The notes: a model not told the origin generated them from the letters alone. A DNA stretch of 64,000 nucleotides from Pseudomonas sp. SLFW (GCF_009905615.1 NZ_JAAAKW010000005.1:353159-417158), one strand, 5' to 3'; positions 38,262-47,528 are shown, counted from the first letter of the stretch. Numbers and translations are program-made.

Positions 38262-38639
38262 ATGAGCTCTGATGCTGAAAATGTCGTACTGATCGTCGAA
38301 GACGAGCCGCTGATCCTGATGCTGCTGTCCGACTATCTGTCAGGGGAGGGTTATCGGGTGTTGCAGGCGGAAAACGGCGAACAGGCCTTCGAAATCCTCG
38401 CCACCAAGCCGCACCTGGACCTGATGATCACCGACTACCGCCTGCCAGGCGGTGTGTCCGGGGTGATGATCGCCGAGCCTGCGGTCAAGCTGCGACCGGA
38501 GCTGAAAGTCATTTTCATCAGCGGCTACCCGGCGGAAATCATCGAGACCGGCAGCCCCATCGTCGGCAAGGTGCCGATCCTGGCGAAGCCGTTCACCATG
38601 GAAACGCTGCACTCGAAGATTCAGAGTTTGTTGAATTGA
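38262..38639 (+). CDS. Single-domain response regulator
   Basis: 125 residues, one receiver. IVEDEPLI acidic pocket, Asp58 in MITDYRLPGGVSG, FISGYPAE and AKPFT. GAAGG precedes the start at 38262. It follows the receiver-kinase by 167 bp on the same strand and resembles the regulator at 31306-31668 and the C-terminal receiver of the kinase at 38734. Confidence 0.9.
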   Translation: MSSDAENVVLIVEDEPLILMLLSDYLSGEGYRVLQAENGEQAFEILATKPHLDLMITDYRLPGGVSGVMIAEPAVKLRPELKVIFISGYPAEIIETGSPIVGKVPILAKPFTMETLHSKIQSLLN

Positions 38640-38654
38640 GCGGGGCGCGCCTTT

Positions 38655-38724
38655 CGTAGCATTCCGGCTTGCTGGCGCTGGCGAGTCCATTGTCGCCACT
38701 GCTCGCAAGCGGTGCTGCTACAGG
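38655..38724. repeat. REP pair, family B (diverged)
   Basis: GTAGCATTCCGGCTTGCTGG at left and GCTCGCAAGCGGTGCTGCTAC at right, facing each other between the convergent regulator and hybrid kinase genes. Confidence 0.6.
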
Positions 38725-38733
38725 CGTGACCGA

Positions 38734-40764
38734 TCACCCCTCGATCATCTCCCGCACCTTCGCCGTCAACTGATCAAACGCAAACGGCTTGGTGATCATC
38801 TGCATCCCGTCTTCCAGAAACCCGGCTCGCGTGCCGGCGTTTTCCGCATAACCGGTGATGAACAGCACCCTGAGCTCAGGCCGCAACTGCCGTCCAATGT
38901 CCGCCAATTGACGGCCATTCATGCCAGGCAGGCCGACGTCGCTGATCATCAGGTCGATGCGCTGGCCAGATTCGAGAATCGGCACGGCGCCCACCGCATC
39001 CGCGGCTTCCAGATACCCGTAGCCCAATTCACTCAGCACCTGGCTGACCAGCGCGCGCACGGCGGGGTCGTCTTCCACGATGAGAATGGTCTCGCCTTCG
39101 CGGGCTTCCACGGCCTTCTGATCGTCGTTCAGGTCTTCCGCGTCTTTGTCGCCATGAAAGCGTGGCAGAAACAGTTGCACGGTAGTGCCGTGGCCCACCT
39201 GGCTTTCGATGGACACATGACCGCGAGACTGCTTGGTGAATCCGTAGATCATCGACAGGCCCAGCCCGGTGCCCTGACCGATCGGCTTGGTGGTGAAGAA
39301 CGGGTCGAACGCCCGGTTGATCACGTTTTCGGGCATGCCACAGCCGGTGTCGGTCACGCTGAGGACCACGTAATCACCGGGCAGCAGGTTTTCGTAGGCG
39401 TTGGTGAAGGTGCGGTCGAGCTTGCGGTTGAAGGTCTCGATCATCAGCACGCCGCCGTTGGGCATGGCATCCCGGGCGTTGAGCACCAGATTGAGCAGCG
39501 CGCTTTCGAGCTGGTTGGGGTCGGCCTCGGCGGTCCAGAGGGCCGGGTCAAGGCACATGTCCAGACGCACGCTTTCGTTGACGCTGCGGTGCAGCAACTC
39601 GCCCATGGAGTGGACCAGCTCGTTCATCTCCACCGGCTTCGAATCCAGTGACTGGCGACGGGAGAATGCCAGAAGACGATGGGTCAGGGCGGCGGCGCGG
39701 TTGGCCGAGGTCACGCCCAGGTCGATCAGTCCGTCGAGGTCGTCGATCCGGCCCTTGGCGATGCGGCGCCGCAACAATTCAAGGCTGCCGATGATGCCGG
39801 TGAGCATGTTGTTGAAGTCGTGGGCAATGCCGCCGGTGAGCTGGCCAACGGCCTCCATCTTCTGCGATTGGCGCAACACCTCCTCGTTGTGGCGCAGCTG
39901 GGAGGTGCGTTCTTCGACTTGCTGTTCGAGGGTTTCATTGAGCTGGCGCAGCTGGGTCTCGGCGAGCTTGCGCTCGGTAATGTCCGACGTCACGCCTGCC
40001 AGCAGGCTGACCCGGCCGTTGCGTGCGCGAAGGGCGCGGGCCCGCACATCGACCCAGTGAAGCGAGTCGTCGGGCCAGACGTTACGGTATTCGATAATGA
40101 AGTCGTCGCCGGTGTCCAGGCTGCGCTGCAATGCTGACTGCATGCGCGGCTGGTCGGCGGCGTACACCGACTCCAGCCACTCGTGATACGAGAAGGGCGC
40201 GTGTTCGTCGCGCCCAAAGTGACTTTTGCTGATGTCCGAACAATCCAGTTCGAGAAACTCGGCTTCCAGTTGCCACGAGCCCAGGCGTCCGGCCTTGAGC
40301 GCGTGTTGCAAGCGTTGCTCGCTTTCGAGCAAGTCTTCCATGCGGCTGCGGGCGTCGTACTGGCGACGGCGTCCGCGCACAGCGGTGGTCACCAGACTGA
40401 CCAGCGTCGCCGGGTGAAACGGACGCTCCAGAAACGTGACGTTGCCGAGCAGCTTGCCGAGGCGCGAAGAGGGGTTTTGTTCCGGCCCGCCGTGGTGGGT
40501 GAGCAGCACGATGGGCAGGTCCGACCACGGCGCCTGATTGCTCAACAGGCTCAGCAAGGGGTTCAGGTCGACCCCGCGCAGCGCCTCATCGGCGACGATG
40601 GCCAGGCCCGCGCCGGAAATCATTTCCTTGCACAGACCGGCCAGGTCATGGGTGATGAGCGCCGGGAACCCTGCTTCTTGCAGGATTCTCAAGGCGATCT
40701 GACTGTCCCGGCCCCGAGGGGCCAGGATGATGGCGCGTTCCGACAGCTGTCCCGGTGTACTCAC
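38734..40764 (-). CDS. PAS hybrid histidine kinase with N-terminal pseudo-receiver
   Basis: 676 residues, soluble. Residues about 10-130 resemble a degenerate receiver (no acidic pair at the usual place, but ERPFHP near its end mimics the Lys-Pro-Phe motif). Then a PAS/PAC domain (about 155-275), coiled coil, HisKA with His315 in GGIAHDFNNMLTG, HATPase (NLVLNARDAMP, TGCGMPE, GTGLGLSMI), and a C-terminal receiver with ISDVGLPGMNG. The start codon overlaps the kaiC-like stop by four bases (ATGA), so the two proteins are made together and probably interact. Confidence 0.93.
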   Translation of the reverse strand: MSTPGQLSERAIILAPRGRDSQIALRILQEAGFPALITHDLAGLCKEMISGAGLAIVADEALRGVDLNPLLSLLSNQAPWSDLPIVLLTHHGGPEQNPSSRLGKLLGNVTFLERPFHPATLVSLVTTAVRGRRRQYDARSRMEDLLESEQRLQHALKAGRLGSWQLEAEFLELDCSDISKSHFGRDEHAPFSYHEWLESVYAADQPRMQSALQRSLDTGDDFIIEYRNVWPDDSLHWVDVRARALRARNGRVSLLAGVTSDITERKLAETQLRQLNETLEQQVEERTSQLRHNEEVLRQSQKMEAVGQLTGGIAHDFNNMLTGIIGSLELLRRRIAKGRIDDLDGLIDLGVTSANRAAALTHRLLAFSRRQSLDSKPVEMNELVHSMGELLHRSVNESVRLDMCLDPALWTAEADPNQLESALLNLVLNARDAMPNGGVLMIETFNRKLDRTFTNAYENLLPGDYVVLSVTDTGCGMPENVINRAFDPFFTTKPIGQGTGLGLSMIYGFTKQSRGHVSIESQVGHGTTVQLFLPRFHGDKDAEDLNDDQKAVEAREGETILIVEDDPAVRALVSQVLSELGYGYLEAADAVGAVPILESGQRIDLMISDVGLPGMNGRQLADIGRQLRPELRVLFITGYAENAGTRAGFLEDGMQMITKPFAFDQLTAKVREMIEG

Positions 40765-42245
40765 ACGTCCTCGTCCCGTAACAGCGGATTGCTCTCGCCA
40801 TAGTAATGGGGCACGCCGCGCAGCACGCCTTGAAAGGCTTCCAGCGGTGCGCCGATGGTCATGCCAGAGCCACTGATGCGGTATTCGCGAATGGTCGACT
40901 CATGGGTGCCGGTGCGTTTCTTGATGATCGAAATGGCGCGACGGACTTTGCCAAGCGCTTCGAAATAACGCAACAAAATCACGGTGTCGGCGAGGTAGGT
41001 AATGTCTACCGGCGCACGCATGTCACCCACCAGACCGTGTTGGGCCACCGTCATGAACGTCGAGGCGCCTTGACGATTGAGGTAGAGCAGCAACTCGTGC
41101 ATGTGCAGCACCAGCGCATTTTCTTCCGGCATCGCGGCCTGATAGCCGTTGAGGCTGTCGATTACCACCGTGCGGATGCCTTTCTCGTCCACGCTGCGGC
41201 GCACCCGGTGGGAGAACTCGCCCGGGGAGAGTTCGGCGGCGTCCACCTGCTCGATCAGCAGGTTCCCGGTCGCTTGCAAGGCCTTCAGATCGATGCCCAT
41301 CTTTCTCATGCGTTCGAACAGCAGGCCCATTTCTTCATCGAAAATGAACAGCCCGACCTTTTCACCACGGGCCACGGCGGCTGCTGCGAACACCAGCGCG
41401 ATCAGCGATTTGCCGGTCCCGGCCGGCCCAAGAATCAACGTGCTGGAGCCACTGTCGATGCCGCCGCCCAGCAAGGCGTCCAGTTCGGGAATGTCGCTGC
41501 TCAGCTGCGAACTCAAGTAGCTGTTGCGGTGTTCGGCCGCGACCAGGCGCGGGAAGACGTGGATGCCGTCGGCCATGATGTTGAAGTCGTGATAGCCACC
41601 GCGGTACTTCTGCCCGCGATACTTGACCACCCGCAGGCGGCGGCGCTCGGCGCCGTAGGACGGGGTCAGTTCTTCCAGGCGAATGACACCGTGGGCCACG
41701 CTGTGCACGGTCTTGTCCAGGGATTCGGTGGTCAAGTCGTCGAGCAGGATCACCGTCGCGTCGTAGCGGGCGAAGTAGTGCTTGATCGCCAGAATCTGCC
41801 GACGGTAACGCAACGAGCTTTGCGCCAGCAGACGGATTTCAGACAGGCTGTCGATGACCACCCGCGACGGCCGGACGCGCTCGACCACTTCGAAAATCTG
41901 CTTGGTGGCTTCGCCCAGCTCAAGGTCTGACGAGTACAGCAGGCTCTGCTGATGCTCGGCGTTGAGCAGGTCTTCCGGAGGTGTGAGCTCGAACACCTCA
42001 ATGTGTTCATCAAGTTCCCAGGCGTGGGAGCGGGCGCCTTCGCGCAATTCACGCTCGGTCTCGGACAGCGTGATGTAAAGACAGCGTTCACCCGCCGTTG
42101 CGCCTGCCAACAGAAATTGCAGCGCCACGGTGGTCTTGCCGGTTCCGGGTTCTCCTTCGAGAAGAAAGACATGGCTGCGCGAAAGACCACCCGAAAGGAT
42201 GTCGTCCAGGCCCACGATGCCGGTTGCCGCTTTTGATGTAGTCAA
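40761..42245 (-). CDS. KaiC-like double RecA/ATPase
   Basis: 494 residues with two KaiC domains. Walker A GEPGTGKTT at 31-39 and GPAGTGKSL with Lys279; Walker B-like VVIDSLSEI and VVIDSLNGY. At the place of the cyanobacterial phosphorylated Ser431-Thr432 pair the protein has Thr416-Tyr417 (DITYLADTV). Catalytic Glu pair of the first domain appears as Ser-Glu (LSETERE), of the second as Asp-Glu (FDEEMG). No kaiA or kaiB is in the window, so a stress- or redox-signalling role with the co-translated kinase is more likely than a clock. Pseudomonas KaiC-like proteins are usually annotated only by homology. Confidence 0.93.
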   Translation of the reverse strand: MTTSKAATGIVGLDDILSGGLSRSHVFLLEGEPGTGKTTVALQFLLAGATAGERCLYITLSETERELREGARSHAWELDEHIEVFELTPPEDLLNAEHQQSLLYSSDLELGEATKQIFEVVERVRPSRVVIDSLSEIRLLAQSSLRYRRQILAIKHYFARYDATVILLDDLTTESLDKTVHSVAHGVIRLEELTPSYGAERRRLRVVKYRGQKYRGGYHDFNIMADGIHVFPRLVAAEHRNSYLSSQLSSDIPELDALLGGGIDSGSSTLILGPAGTGKSLIALVFAAAAVARGEKVGLFIFDEEMGLLFERMRKMGIDLKALQATGNLLIEQVDAAELSPGEFSHRVRRSVDEKGIRTVVIDSLNGYQAAMPEENALVLHMHELLLYLNRQGASTFMTVAQHGLVGDMRAPVDITYLADTVILLRYFEALGKVRRAISIIKKRTGTHESTIREYRISGSGMTIGAPLEAFQGVLRGVPHYYGESNPLLRDEDV

Positions 42246-42542
42246 GAATCGCCCTCTTGCGACCTAAAAAAGAGTGGGGGTTGATCAGTGATCGATGACC
42301 CGTGGCAACGGCAAACACTGCGTGATTGCGGTGCTTGGCTGCCATGTCTCTGGACCATGGCTGTACTTGGCGGTTCACTTTTTCTGGATGGCAGGATGAT
42401 GTTGCGCAACGCCGGGGAACCCACGCCGCCCGCTTTCGAGTCCGGCAAATGGCGCAACCGAAGCCTGTTGCGTCCTGATCGTCTTGATATAGTCCGGCGT
42501 CTGGAGCTTTCACCCATCGCAGGCCATTCAAGGATCATCGCC

Positions 42543-43355
42543 GTGTCCGACTACAGCGCTTTCAAGGTCGAGTTGACCGACCATATCGCCCACGTGCAAA
42601 TCAATCGCCCGGAAAAGATCAACGCCATGAATGCGGCATTCTGGAGCGAAATCATCGACATTTTCCAGTGGGTCGAAGACACCGATGACGTGCGCGTGGT
42701 GGTCCTCAGTGGCGCGGGCAAGCATTTCTCGTCGGGCATCGATTTGATGATGCTCGCCTCGGTCGCCAACGAGTTGGGCAAGGACGTGGGTCGCAACGCG
42801 CGCTTGCTGCGGCGCAAGATTCTGCAGATGCAGGAATCCTTCAGTGTGGTGGACCGTTGCAGCAAGCCGGTGCTGGCGGCCGTTCAGGGTTACTGCATCG
42901 GTGGCGCCATCGACCTGATCAGCGCCTGTGACATGCGCTATGCGGCTGACGACGCGCTGTTCTCCATTCGCGAGATCGACATGGGCATGGCCGCGGACGT
43001 CGGCACCCTGCAACGCCTGCCGCGTCTGATCGGCGACGGCATGATGCGGGAAATGGCCTACACCGGACGCAACGTCAACGCCGACGAAGCGCTGCGCATC
43101 GGCCTGGTCAATCGCACGTACGTCGATCAGGCGCAATTATTGGACGGTGTGTTCACCATCGCCCGCGAAATCGCCGCCAAATCTCCGATTGCCGTCAGCG
43201 GCAGCAAGCGCATGATCGGCTATATGCGCGATCACAGTGTCGATGACGGGCTTGAATACGTTGCCACCTGGAACGCTGCCATGTTGCAATCGGCAGACTT
43301 GAAGCTGGCGATGGTCGCCCACATGGGCAAGCAGAAGCCGGTTTTCGACAATTGA
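42543..43355 (+). CDS. Crotonase, delta3,5-delta2,4-dienoyl-CoA isomerase type
   Basis: 270 residues. Oxyanion-hole motifs HFSSGIDL and CIGGAIDL. The three acidic residues of dienoyl-CoA isomerase are present with the right spacing: Asp in AIDLISACD, Glu 20 residues later in REID, Asp eight further on in AADVGTLQRLP. It should isomerise 3,5- to 2,4-dienoyl-CoA in the breakdown of unsaturated fatty acids with odd-numbered double bonds. Start is GTG at 42543 with AAGGA eight bases before; the frame is open from 42288 but upstream codons are not protein-like. Often annotated simply as enoyl-CoA hydratase. Confidence 0.9.
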   Translation: MSDYSAFKVELTDHIAHVQINRPEKINAMNAAFWSEIIDIFQWVEDTDDVRVVVLSGAGKHFSSGIDLMMLASVANELGKDVGRNARLLRRKILQMQESFSVVDRCSKPVLAAVQGYCIGGAIDLISACDMRYAADDALFSIREIDMGMAADVGTLQRLPRLIGDGMMREMAYTGRNVNADEALRIGLVNRTYVDQAQLLDGVFTIAREIAAKSPIAVSGSKRMIGYMRDHSVDDGLEYVATWNAAMLQSADLKLAMVAHMGKQKPVFDN

Positions 43356-43457
43356 CCGTGATTTTCAACAGGCAGGCACCTGCCGCCTCTGGGCCCTGAT
43401 TCTTTACGCTGAATCGGGCTGCGGGTGGCGCAGGTCGCTGGCCAGAGGAGTGTTTTC

Positions 43458-44312
43458 ATGACGCGCCCCAGGCGTTGGACCACCGCTGTGCTCGATACTC
43501 AGGCAGCCGGCGGGTGGGCCGTGATCCACAGTGATCAGGGTTTTCTGCTCGACGACAACGGTGCGATGTTTCCCCGAGAATGGCTCAAGCGCCAGGAACT
43601 GCCATTGATCAGCGAGCACGGTATCGGCCATTTTGATGGCGAGCCGGTCTACGTTTACGTGCTTGAACACCCGGTTGAGTGGGAAGGCACGCGTTGGCAG
43701 ACGCTGCGCCAATTCATGCTGGGCGACGATGCTGACCTGTTTCAGGTGCTGGGCTATGCGGCGCAAATCAGCACTTGGGCCAAAGAACATCGCTTTTGCG
43801 GAAACTGCGGCAGCCCGAACGTGCAGATTCCCGGCGAGCGTGCGATGCACTGCACCCAGTGCGATTTGCGCGCCTATCCACGCATTTCGCCGAGCATGAT
43901 CGTGCTGATCACCCGGGGCGACGAAGTTCTGCTCGCCCGTTCGCCGCGCTTCGTGACGGGGGTCTACAGCACTTTGGCGGGGTTTGCGGAGCCCGGTGAG
44001 TCGGCCGAAGATTGCGTGCGTCGTGAAGTCATGGAAGAGGTGCAGATCAAGGTCAAGAACATCGAGTACAAGGGCAGCCAATGCTGGCCGTTCCCGCACT
44101 CGATGATGCTGGGCTTCCACGCCGAATACGACAGCGGCGAGATCGTGCCCCAGGTTGACGAAATCGAAGACGCGCAATGGTTCAGCATCCACGACATGCC
44201 GCCGTTGCCGGCCAGTCGTTCCATTGCGCGGTATCTGATTGATCTCTATCTGGCCAAGCGTTTGGGGCTAGTGGAACCAGTGTTGCCAGGCCAGGCGGAC
44301 AGTCAGTCCTAA
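43458..44312 (+). CDS. nudC: NADH pyrophosphatase / NAD-cap decapping enzyme
   Basis: 284 residues. Zinc ribbon with four cysteines (CGNC and CTQC), then the Nudix box [20 protein letters not shown], then SQCWPFPHS, the NudC-specific motif with Cys in place of the usual Pro. It hydrolyses NADH to NMNH and AMP and removes NAD caps from RNA. GAGGAG precedes the ATG at 43458. Its last 45 bases overlap the end of the convergent permease gene. Confidence 0.94.
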   Translation: MTRPRRWTTAVLDTQAAGGWAVIHSDQGFLLDDNGAMFPREWLKRQELPLISEHGIGHFDGEPVYVYVLEHPVEWEGTRWQTLRQFMLGDDADLFQVLGYAAQISTWAKEHRFCGNCGSPNVQIPGERAMHCTQCDLRAYPRISPSMIVLITRGDEVLLARSPRFVTGVYSTLAGFAEPGESAEDCVRREVMEEVQIKVKNIEYKGSQCWPFPHSMMLGFHAEYDSGEIVPQVDEIEDAQWFSIHDMPPLPASRSIARYLIDLYLAKRLGLVEPVLPGQADSQS

Positions 44313-45041
44313 CACAACGGTGATAAAGACAGGGCGGATGAATTTGGCGCCGCCCTGGATAGCCGTTCTTGCCCCCAGAAACGCTCCTACCATCAGCGCC
44401 GATCCCATCACCAGCCCGATGGCCCAGTCCACTGAGCCGTTGATGGCGAAGATGCTCAGCGCCGCTGCGTTGCTGACGAAGTTCATGCTGCGCGCCACGC
44501 CGCTGGCTTTCACCAAATCCACCGGGTACATCAGCAACGTGCTCACCGTCCAGAACGCGCCGGTGCCGGGGCCGGCCACGCCGTCGTAGAAACCCAGCCC
44601 CAGGCCTTGGGGAAGCTGCCACTTGGTTTTGATCGGCGCATTGCTGTCCAGAGGCGCCTTGGGCGTACCGCCGAATAACAGGTACAGGCCGCAGCCGAAG
44701 ACGATCACCGGCAACATTTGATTCAGCAGCTCGGCCGGCAGGTAGTGGGCAATGACGGCCCCCACCAAAGCACCGACGGCCGTGCCGATCAGTGCGCGGG
44801 TCCACTGTCTGGGGTGAAACAGCTTGCGGCGGTAGAAGGTGAACCCGGCCGTGGCCGAGCCGAAGGTCGAGCTGAGCTTGTTGGTGCCCAACACCAGATG
44901 CGGCGGCAGGCCAGCGGTGAGCAGTGCAGGGGTGGTCAGCAGGCCGCCGCCCCCGGCAATGGCATCGATGAACCCGGCTATGAAAGCGACCAGGGCTAGC
45001 ACCACGAGCGTGGTGGGATCTACGGAAAGTTCGAACGGCAT
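44268..45041 (-). CDS. TSUP-family permease (TauE/SafE, YfcA-like)
   Basis: 257 residues, about eight hydrophobic segments, inner membrane. [20 protein letters not shown] and [14 protein letters not shown] are the first-repeat signatures; [15 protein letters not shown] is the second. The family exports or imports sulfite, sulfoacetate and related anions; the substrate here is unknown. The 3' end overlaps nudC by 45 bp tail to tail. Confidence 0.9.
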   Translation of the reverse strand: MPFELSVDPTTLVVLALVAFIAGFIDAIAGGGGLLTTPALLTAGLPPHLVLGTNKLSSTFGSATAGFTFYRRKLFHPRQWTRALIGTAVGALVGAVIAHYLPAELLNQMLPVIVFGCGLYLLFGGTPKAPLDSNAPIKTKWQLPQGLGLGFYDGVAGPGTGAFWTVSTLLMYPVDLVKASGVARSMNFVSNAAALSIFAINGSVDWAIGLVMGSALMVGAFLGARTAIQGGAKFIRPVFITVVLGLTVRLAWQHWFH

Positions 45042-45171
45042 GGGCAGGGCTTACTGGGCAGACGGGCAGAATGGCTGCCCGGAAGCGCGGCATTCTACCG
45101 GTAAGCCAAGCGAGTTGCAGGCCGATTCCTTTGTGTCCGCCCGAATATCGGCTCTGAAATGCAGAACCTCC

Positions 45172-45196
45172 GGGAGCGAATTCATTCGCTCACACA
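45172..45196. repeat. Single REP, family A
   Basis: GGGAGCGAATTCATTCGCTC, one arm only, self-palindromic around GAATTC. Lies between the 3' end of the dehydrogenase gene and the start of the permease gene. Confidence 0.75.
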
Positions 45197-45232
45197 GGTC
45201 GGGTATGCGTTTGGTTCGTTACATCGGGCGTT

Positions 45233-46372
45233 TCAAATATCCGAAACCTTCACCCAACGCATCTCCTTCGCCGCCACGCGAATCGCCGTGGCCAGGCGCT
45301 CCACCTCCAGCGCCTCGGCAAAATCCGGCCCTTCATTGCCTTTGCCCGTCAGCGCTTGAATCAGCGCGAGGACTTCCAGTGTCTTCAATTCGTTGTACCC
45401 CAACTGATGCCCCGGTGCAGGGCAGAACGCTGCGTAGCCGGGTTGAGTGGGGCCCGCAAGAATTCGCTGAAATCCATCCCGCCCCGGTGCGCCTGCCCGG
45501 TACAGGCGCAGCTCATTGAGACGCTCCTGATCGAACGCCAGTGTGCCTAACGTGCCGCTGATCTCGAAACTCAGATGGTTCTTGTAGCCATGCTTGAGCC
45601 AGCTCGTGCCAAATGTACCCCGTGCGCCATTGGCGAAGCGCAGCAAGGCATAGGTCTGGTCGTCAATGGCAATGGGGCGCTGTTCCTGACTCCCTTGTGT
45701 TGCTGGCCGTTGCGCGTGGACGGTCTGCGAATCTGCGCTCACGGCTTCGACATCGCCCAACAGGTAACGCGCCATCGCCAGCAAATGGCTGCCGAGGTCC
45801 GCCAGCGCGCCACCGGCGTGGGCCTGTTCGCAGCGCCATGACCATGGCTGTTGCGGGTTACCCATGAAGTCTTCGCTGAATTCCCCCTGAAAACTGACAA
45901 TCTGCCCCAGTTCGCCGCTCTGAATCATTTCGCGGGCCAAGCCGATGATCGGGTTGTGCTGGTAGTTGTAGCCGACGCGGGTCACGACCCCGGCCTTCTG
46001 CGCCGCACTGTGCATCTCGCGGGCCTGCTCCAGACTCACCGCCAGCGGCTTCTCGCAATACACCGCTTTACCGGCTTCGAGCGCGGCCATGGCCATGGGG
46101 AAATGCAGGTGGTTGGGCGTGGTGATCGCCACGAGATCGACGGCGGGGTCGCTGATCAGCTGCTGCCAGTCGGCATGGCTGCGGTCGAAGCCCCAGGACC
46201 GTGCGCACTGCTCGGCGCGGGTGGCATCGGCGTCGGCCAGTGCGGCGAGTTTGAGATTGACGGGGAGGTCGAAGGTGGTGCGGGCATTGTGAAAGGCCAG
46301 AGCGTGGGCTCGCCCCATGAAACCTGTACCGATCAAGCCTACGCCCAGATCCGGAAGCGACGATTCGCGCAT
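45233..46372 (-). CDS. Gfo/Idh/MocA-family oxidoreductase
   Basis: 379 residues. Rossmann motif GLIGTGFMGRAHALAF, then YCEKPLAVS with the Glu-Lys-Pro motif (catalytic Lys), and YNYQHNP and GGALADLGSHLL in the substrate domain. It oxidises or reduces a sugar or cyclitol with NAD(P); substrate not determinable. It appears to be a single-gene unit bounded by REP sequences on both sides. Confidence 0.9.
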   Translation of the reverse strand: MRESSLPDLGVGLIGTGFMGRAHALAFHNARTTFDLPVNLKLAALADADATRAEQCARSWGFDRSHADWQQLISDPAVDLVAITTPNHLHFPMAMAALEAGKAVYCEKPLAVSLEQAREMHSAAQKAGVVTRVGYNYQHNPIIGLAREMIQSGELGQIVSFQGEFSEDFMGNPQQPWSWRCEQAHAGGALADLGSHLLAMARYLLGDVEAVSADSQTVHAQRPATQGSQEQRPIAIDDQTYALLRFANGARGTFGTSWLKHGYKNHLSFEISGTLGTLAFDQERLNELRLYRAGAPGRDGFQRILAGPTQPGYAAFCPAPGHQLGYNELKTLEVLALIQALTGKGNEGPDFAEALEVERLATAIRVAAKEMRWVKVSDI

Positions 46373-46572
46373 GACAGCGTCCTTGAAGGAATGTTGTTGT
46401 GCGGAAAATGTATTCGCGGATGGGGTTTGATGGAATCTTTATTCCATCAAATACACCTCAGATTCGCCTCACGAGATGACCGTCTGGGAGTTCGACACTG
46501 CCGCGAATCGCCTGTTCTGACGCTCGATCAACGGGTACATGCGCCACGGATGTATCGTCTGCCCAATCCTTT

Positions 46573-46595
46573 CGCGAATGAATTCGCTCCCACAG
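46573..46595. repeat. Single REP arm, family A
   Basis: Right-type arm GAATGAATTCGCTCCCAC with the usual spacer word GATGTATCGTCTG about 25 bases before it, so it looks like a REPIN whose left arm has decayed. Confidence 0.85.
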
Positions 46596-46640
46596 GGCGT
46601 TCGATATCGCCACAAAATGTGCGGTCTGACGCGGACTTAA

Positions 46641-46729
46641 CTGTGGGAGCGAATTCATTCGCGAAGGCGGTTCATCCGACGTAGGTGCATCGTCTGGACG
46701 ACCATTCGCGAATGAATTCGCTCCCACAG
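46641..46729. repeat. REPIN, family A
   Basis: Perfect left arm at 46641-46663 and right arm at 46707-46729, spacer containing GGTGCATCGTCTGG, close to the spacer word of other copies. Confidence 0.92.
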
Positions 46730-46760
46730 AGGGATCACCGACAGATTAGAAGGTGGGTGT

Positions 46761-47528
46761 TCAGGACAGGAACCCGCCATCGACATTCAGCGCCACGCCC
46801 GTGGTATAGCTCGACGCATCGCTGGCCAGGTACAACACGGTCCCGGCCATCTCGCTCGGGGCAGCCACGCGCTTGAGGGGGATTTGCGCCAATGCGGTTT
46901 TCAAAATGGCGTCGTTACTCACCAGCGCCGAGGCGAACTTGGTGTCGGTCAGGCCCGGCAGCAACGCGTTGCAGCGAATCCCGAACTGCGCGCATTCCTT
47001 GGCGAAGACCTTGGTCATGTTGATCACGGCTGCCTTGGTCACCGAATAGATGCCCTGGAACACCCCCGGTGAGACCCCATTGATCGACGCCACGTTGATG
47101 ATGCTGCCACCCCCGTGTTCGCGCATCAGTTTGCCCGCTTCCACCGACATGAAGAAGTAACCGCGAATGTTCACGTCCACGGTTTTCTGGAAGGCTCCGA
47201 GGTCGGTGTCCAGCACGTTGCAGAATTGCGGGTTGGTGGCCGCGTTGTTGACCAGAATGTCGAGGCGTCCGAACTCTTCACGAATGCGCGCAAAGACCCC
47301 GCTGATCTGTTCCATCTCGCCAATGTGGCAGGCAATCGCCGTGGCCTTGCCACCGTCGGCGATGATTGCGTCAGCCACGTGCTGGCAACCGTCGAGCTTG
47401 CGACTGGAGACGATGACGTGGGCGCCTTGCTGGGCCAGCAGTTTGGCGATGGCCTCGCCGATACCACGGCTGGCGCCGGACACGAAGGCGATCTTGCCGT
47501 CGAGGTCGAACAGTTGAGTCTTGGACAT
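46761..47528 (-). CDS. Short-chain dehydrogenase/reductase
   Basis: 255 residues. NAD(P) motif GASRGIG, NNAA, catalytic Ser in INVASINGV, and YSVTK catalytic Tyr-Lys, ending in the classical VDGGFLS. Start follows an upstream stop by 39 bp, so it is cotranscribed with the phosphotransferase. It probably acts on a hydroxyacyl or keto substrate in the same pathway; substrate unknown. Confidence 0.92.
   Translation of the reverse strand: MSKTQLFDLDGKIAFVSGASRGIGEAIAKLLAQQGAHVIVSSRKLDGCQHVADAIIADGGKATAIACHIGEMEQISGVFARIREEFGRLDILVNNAATNPQFCNVLDTDLGAFQKTVDVNIRGYFFMSVEAGKLMREHGGGSIINVASINGVSPGVFQGIYSVTKAAVINMTKVFAKECAQFGIRCNALLPGLTDTKFASALVSNDAILKTALAQIPLKRVAAPSEMAGTVLYLASDASSYTTGVALNVDGGFLS

Larger units (their letters stand above)
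46373..46760. other. Intergenic region filled with REP sequences
   Basis: 388 bp with no gene. It contains the promoter of the dehydrogenase (near 46440 there is an ATTCCATCAAAT / TTTGATGGAAT inverted repeat at about 46427-46451) and three family A REP arms, listed separately. Confidence 0.7.

Noticed and set aside
40761..42245. Complete circadian clock
   Set aside because: No kaiA or kaiB nearby and altered phosphorylation residues; only a KaiC-like protein can be claimed.
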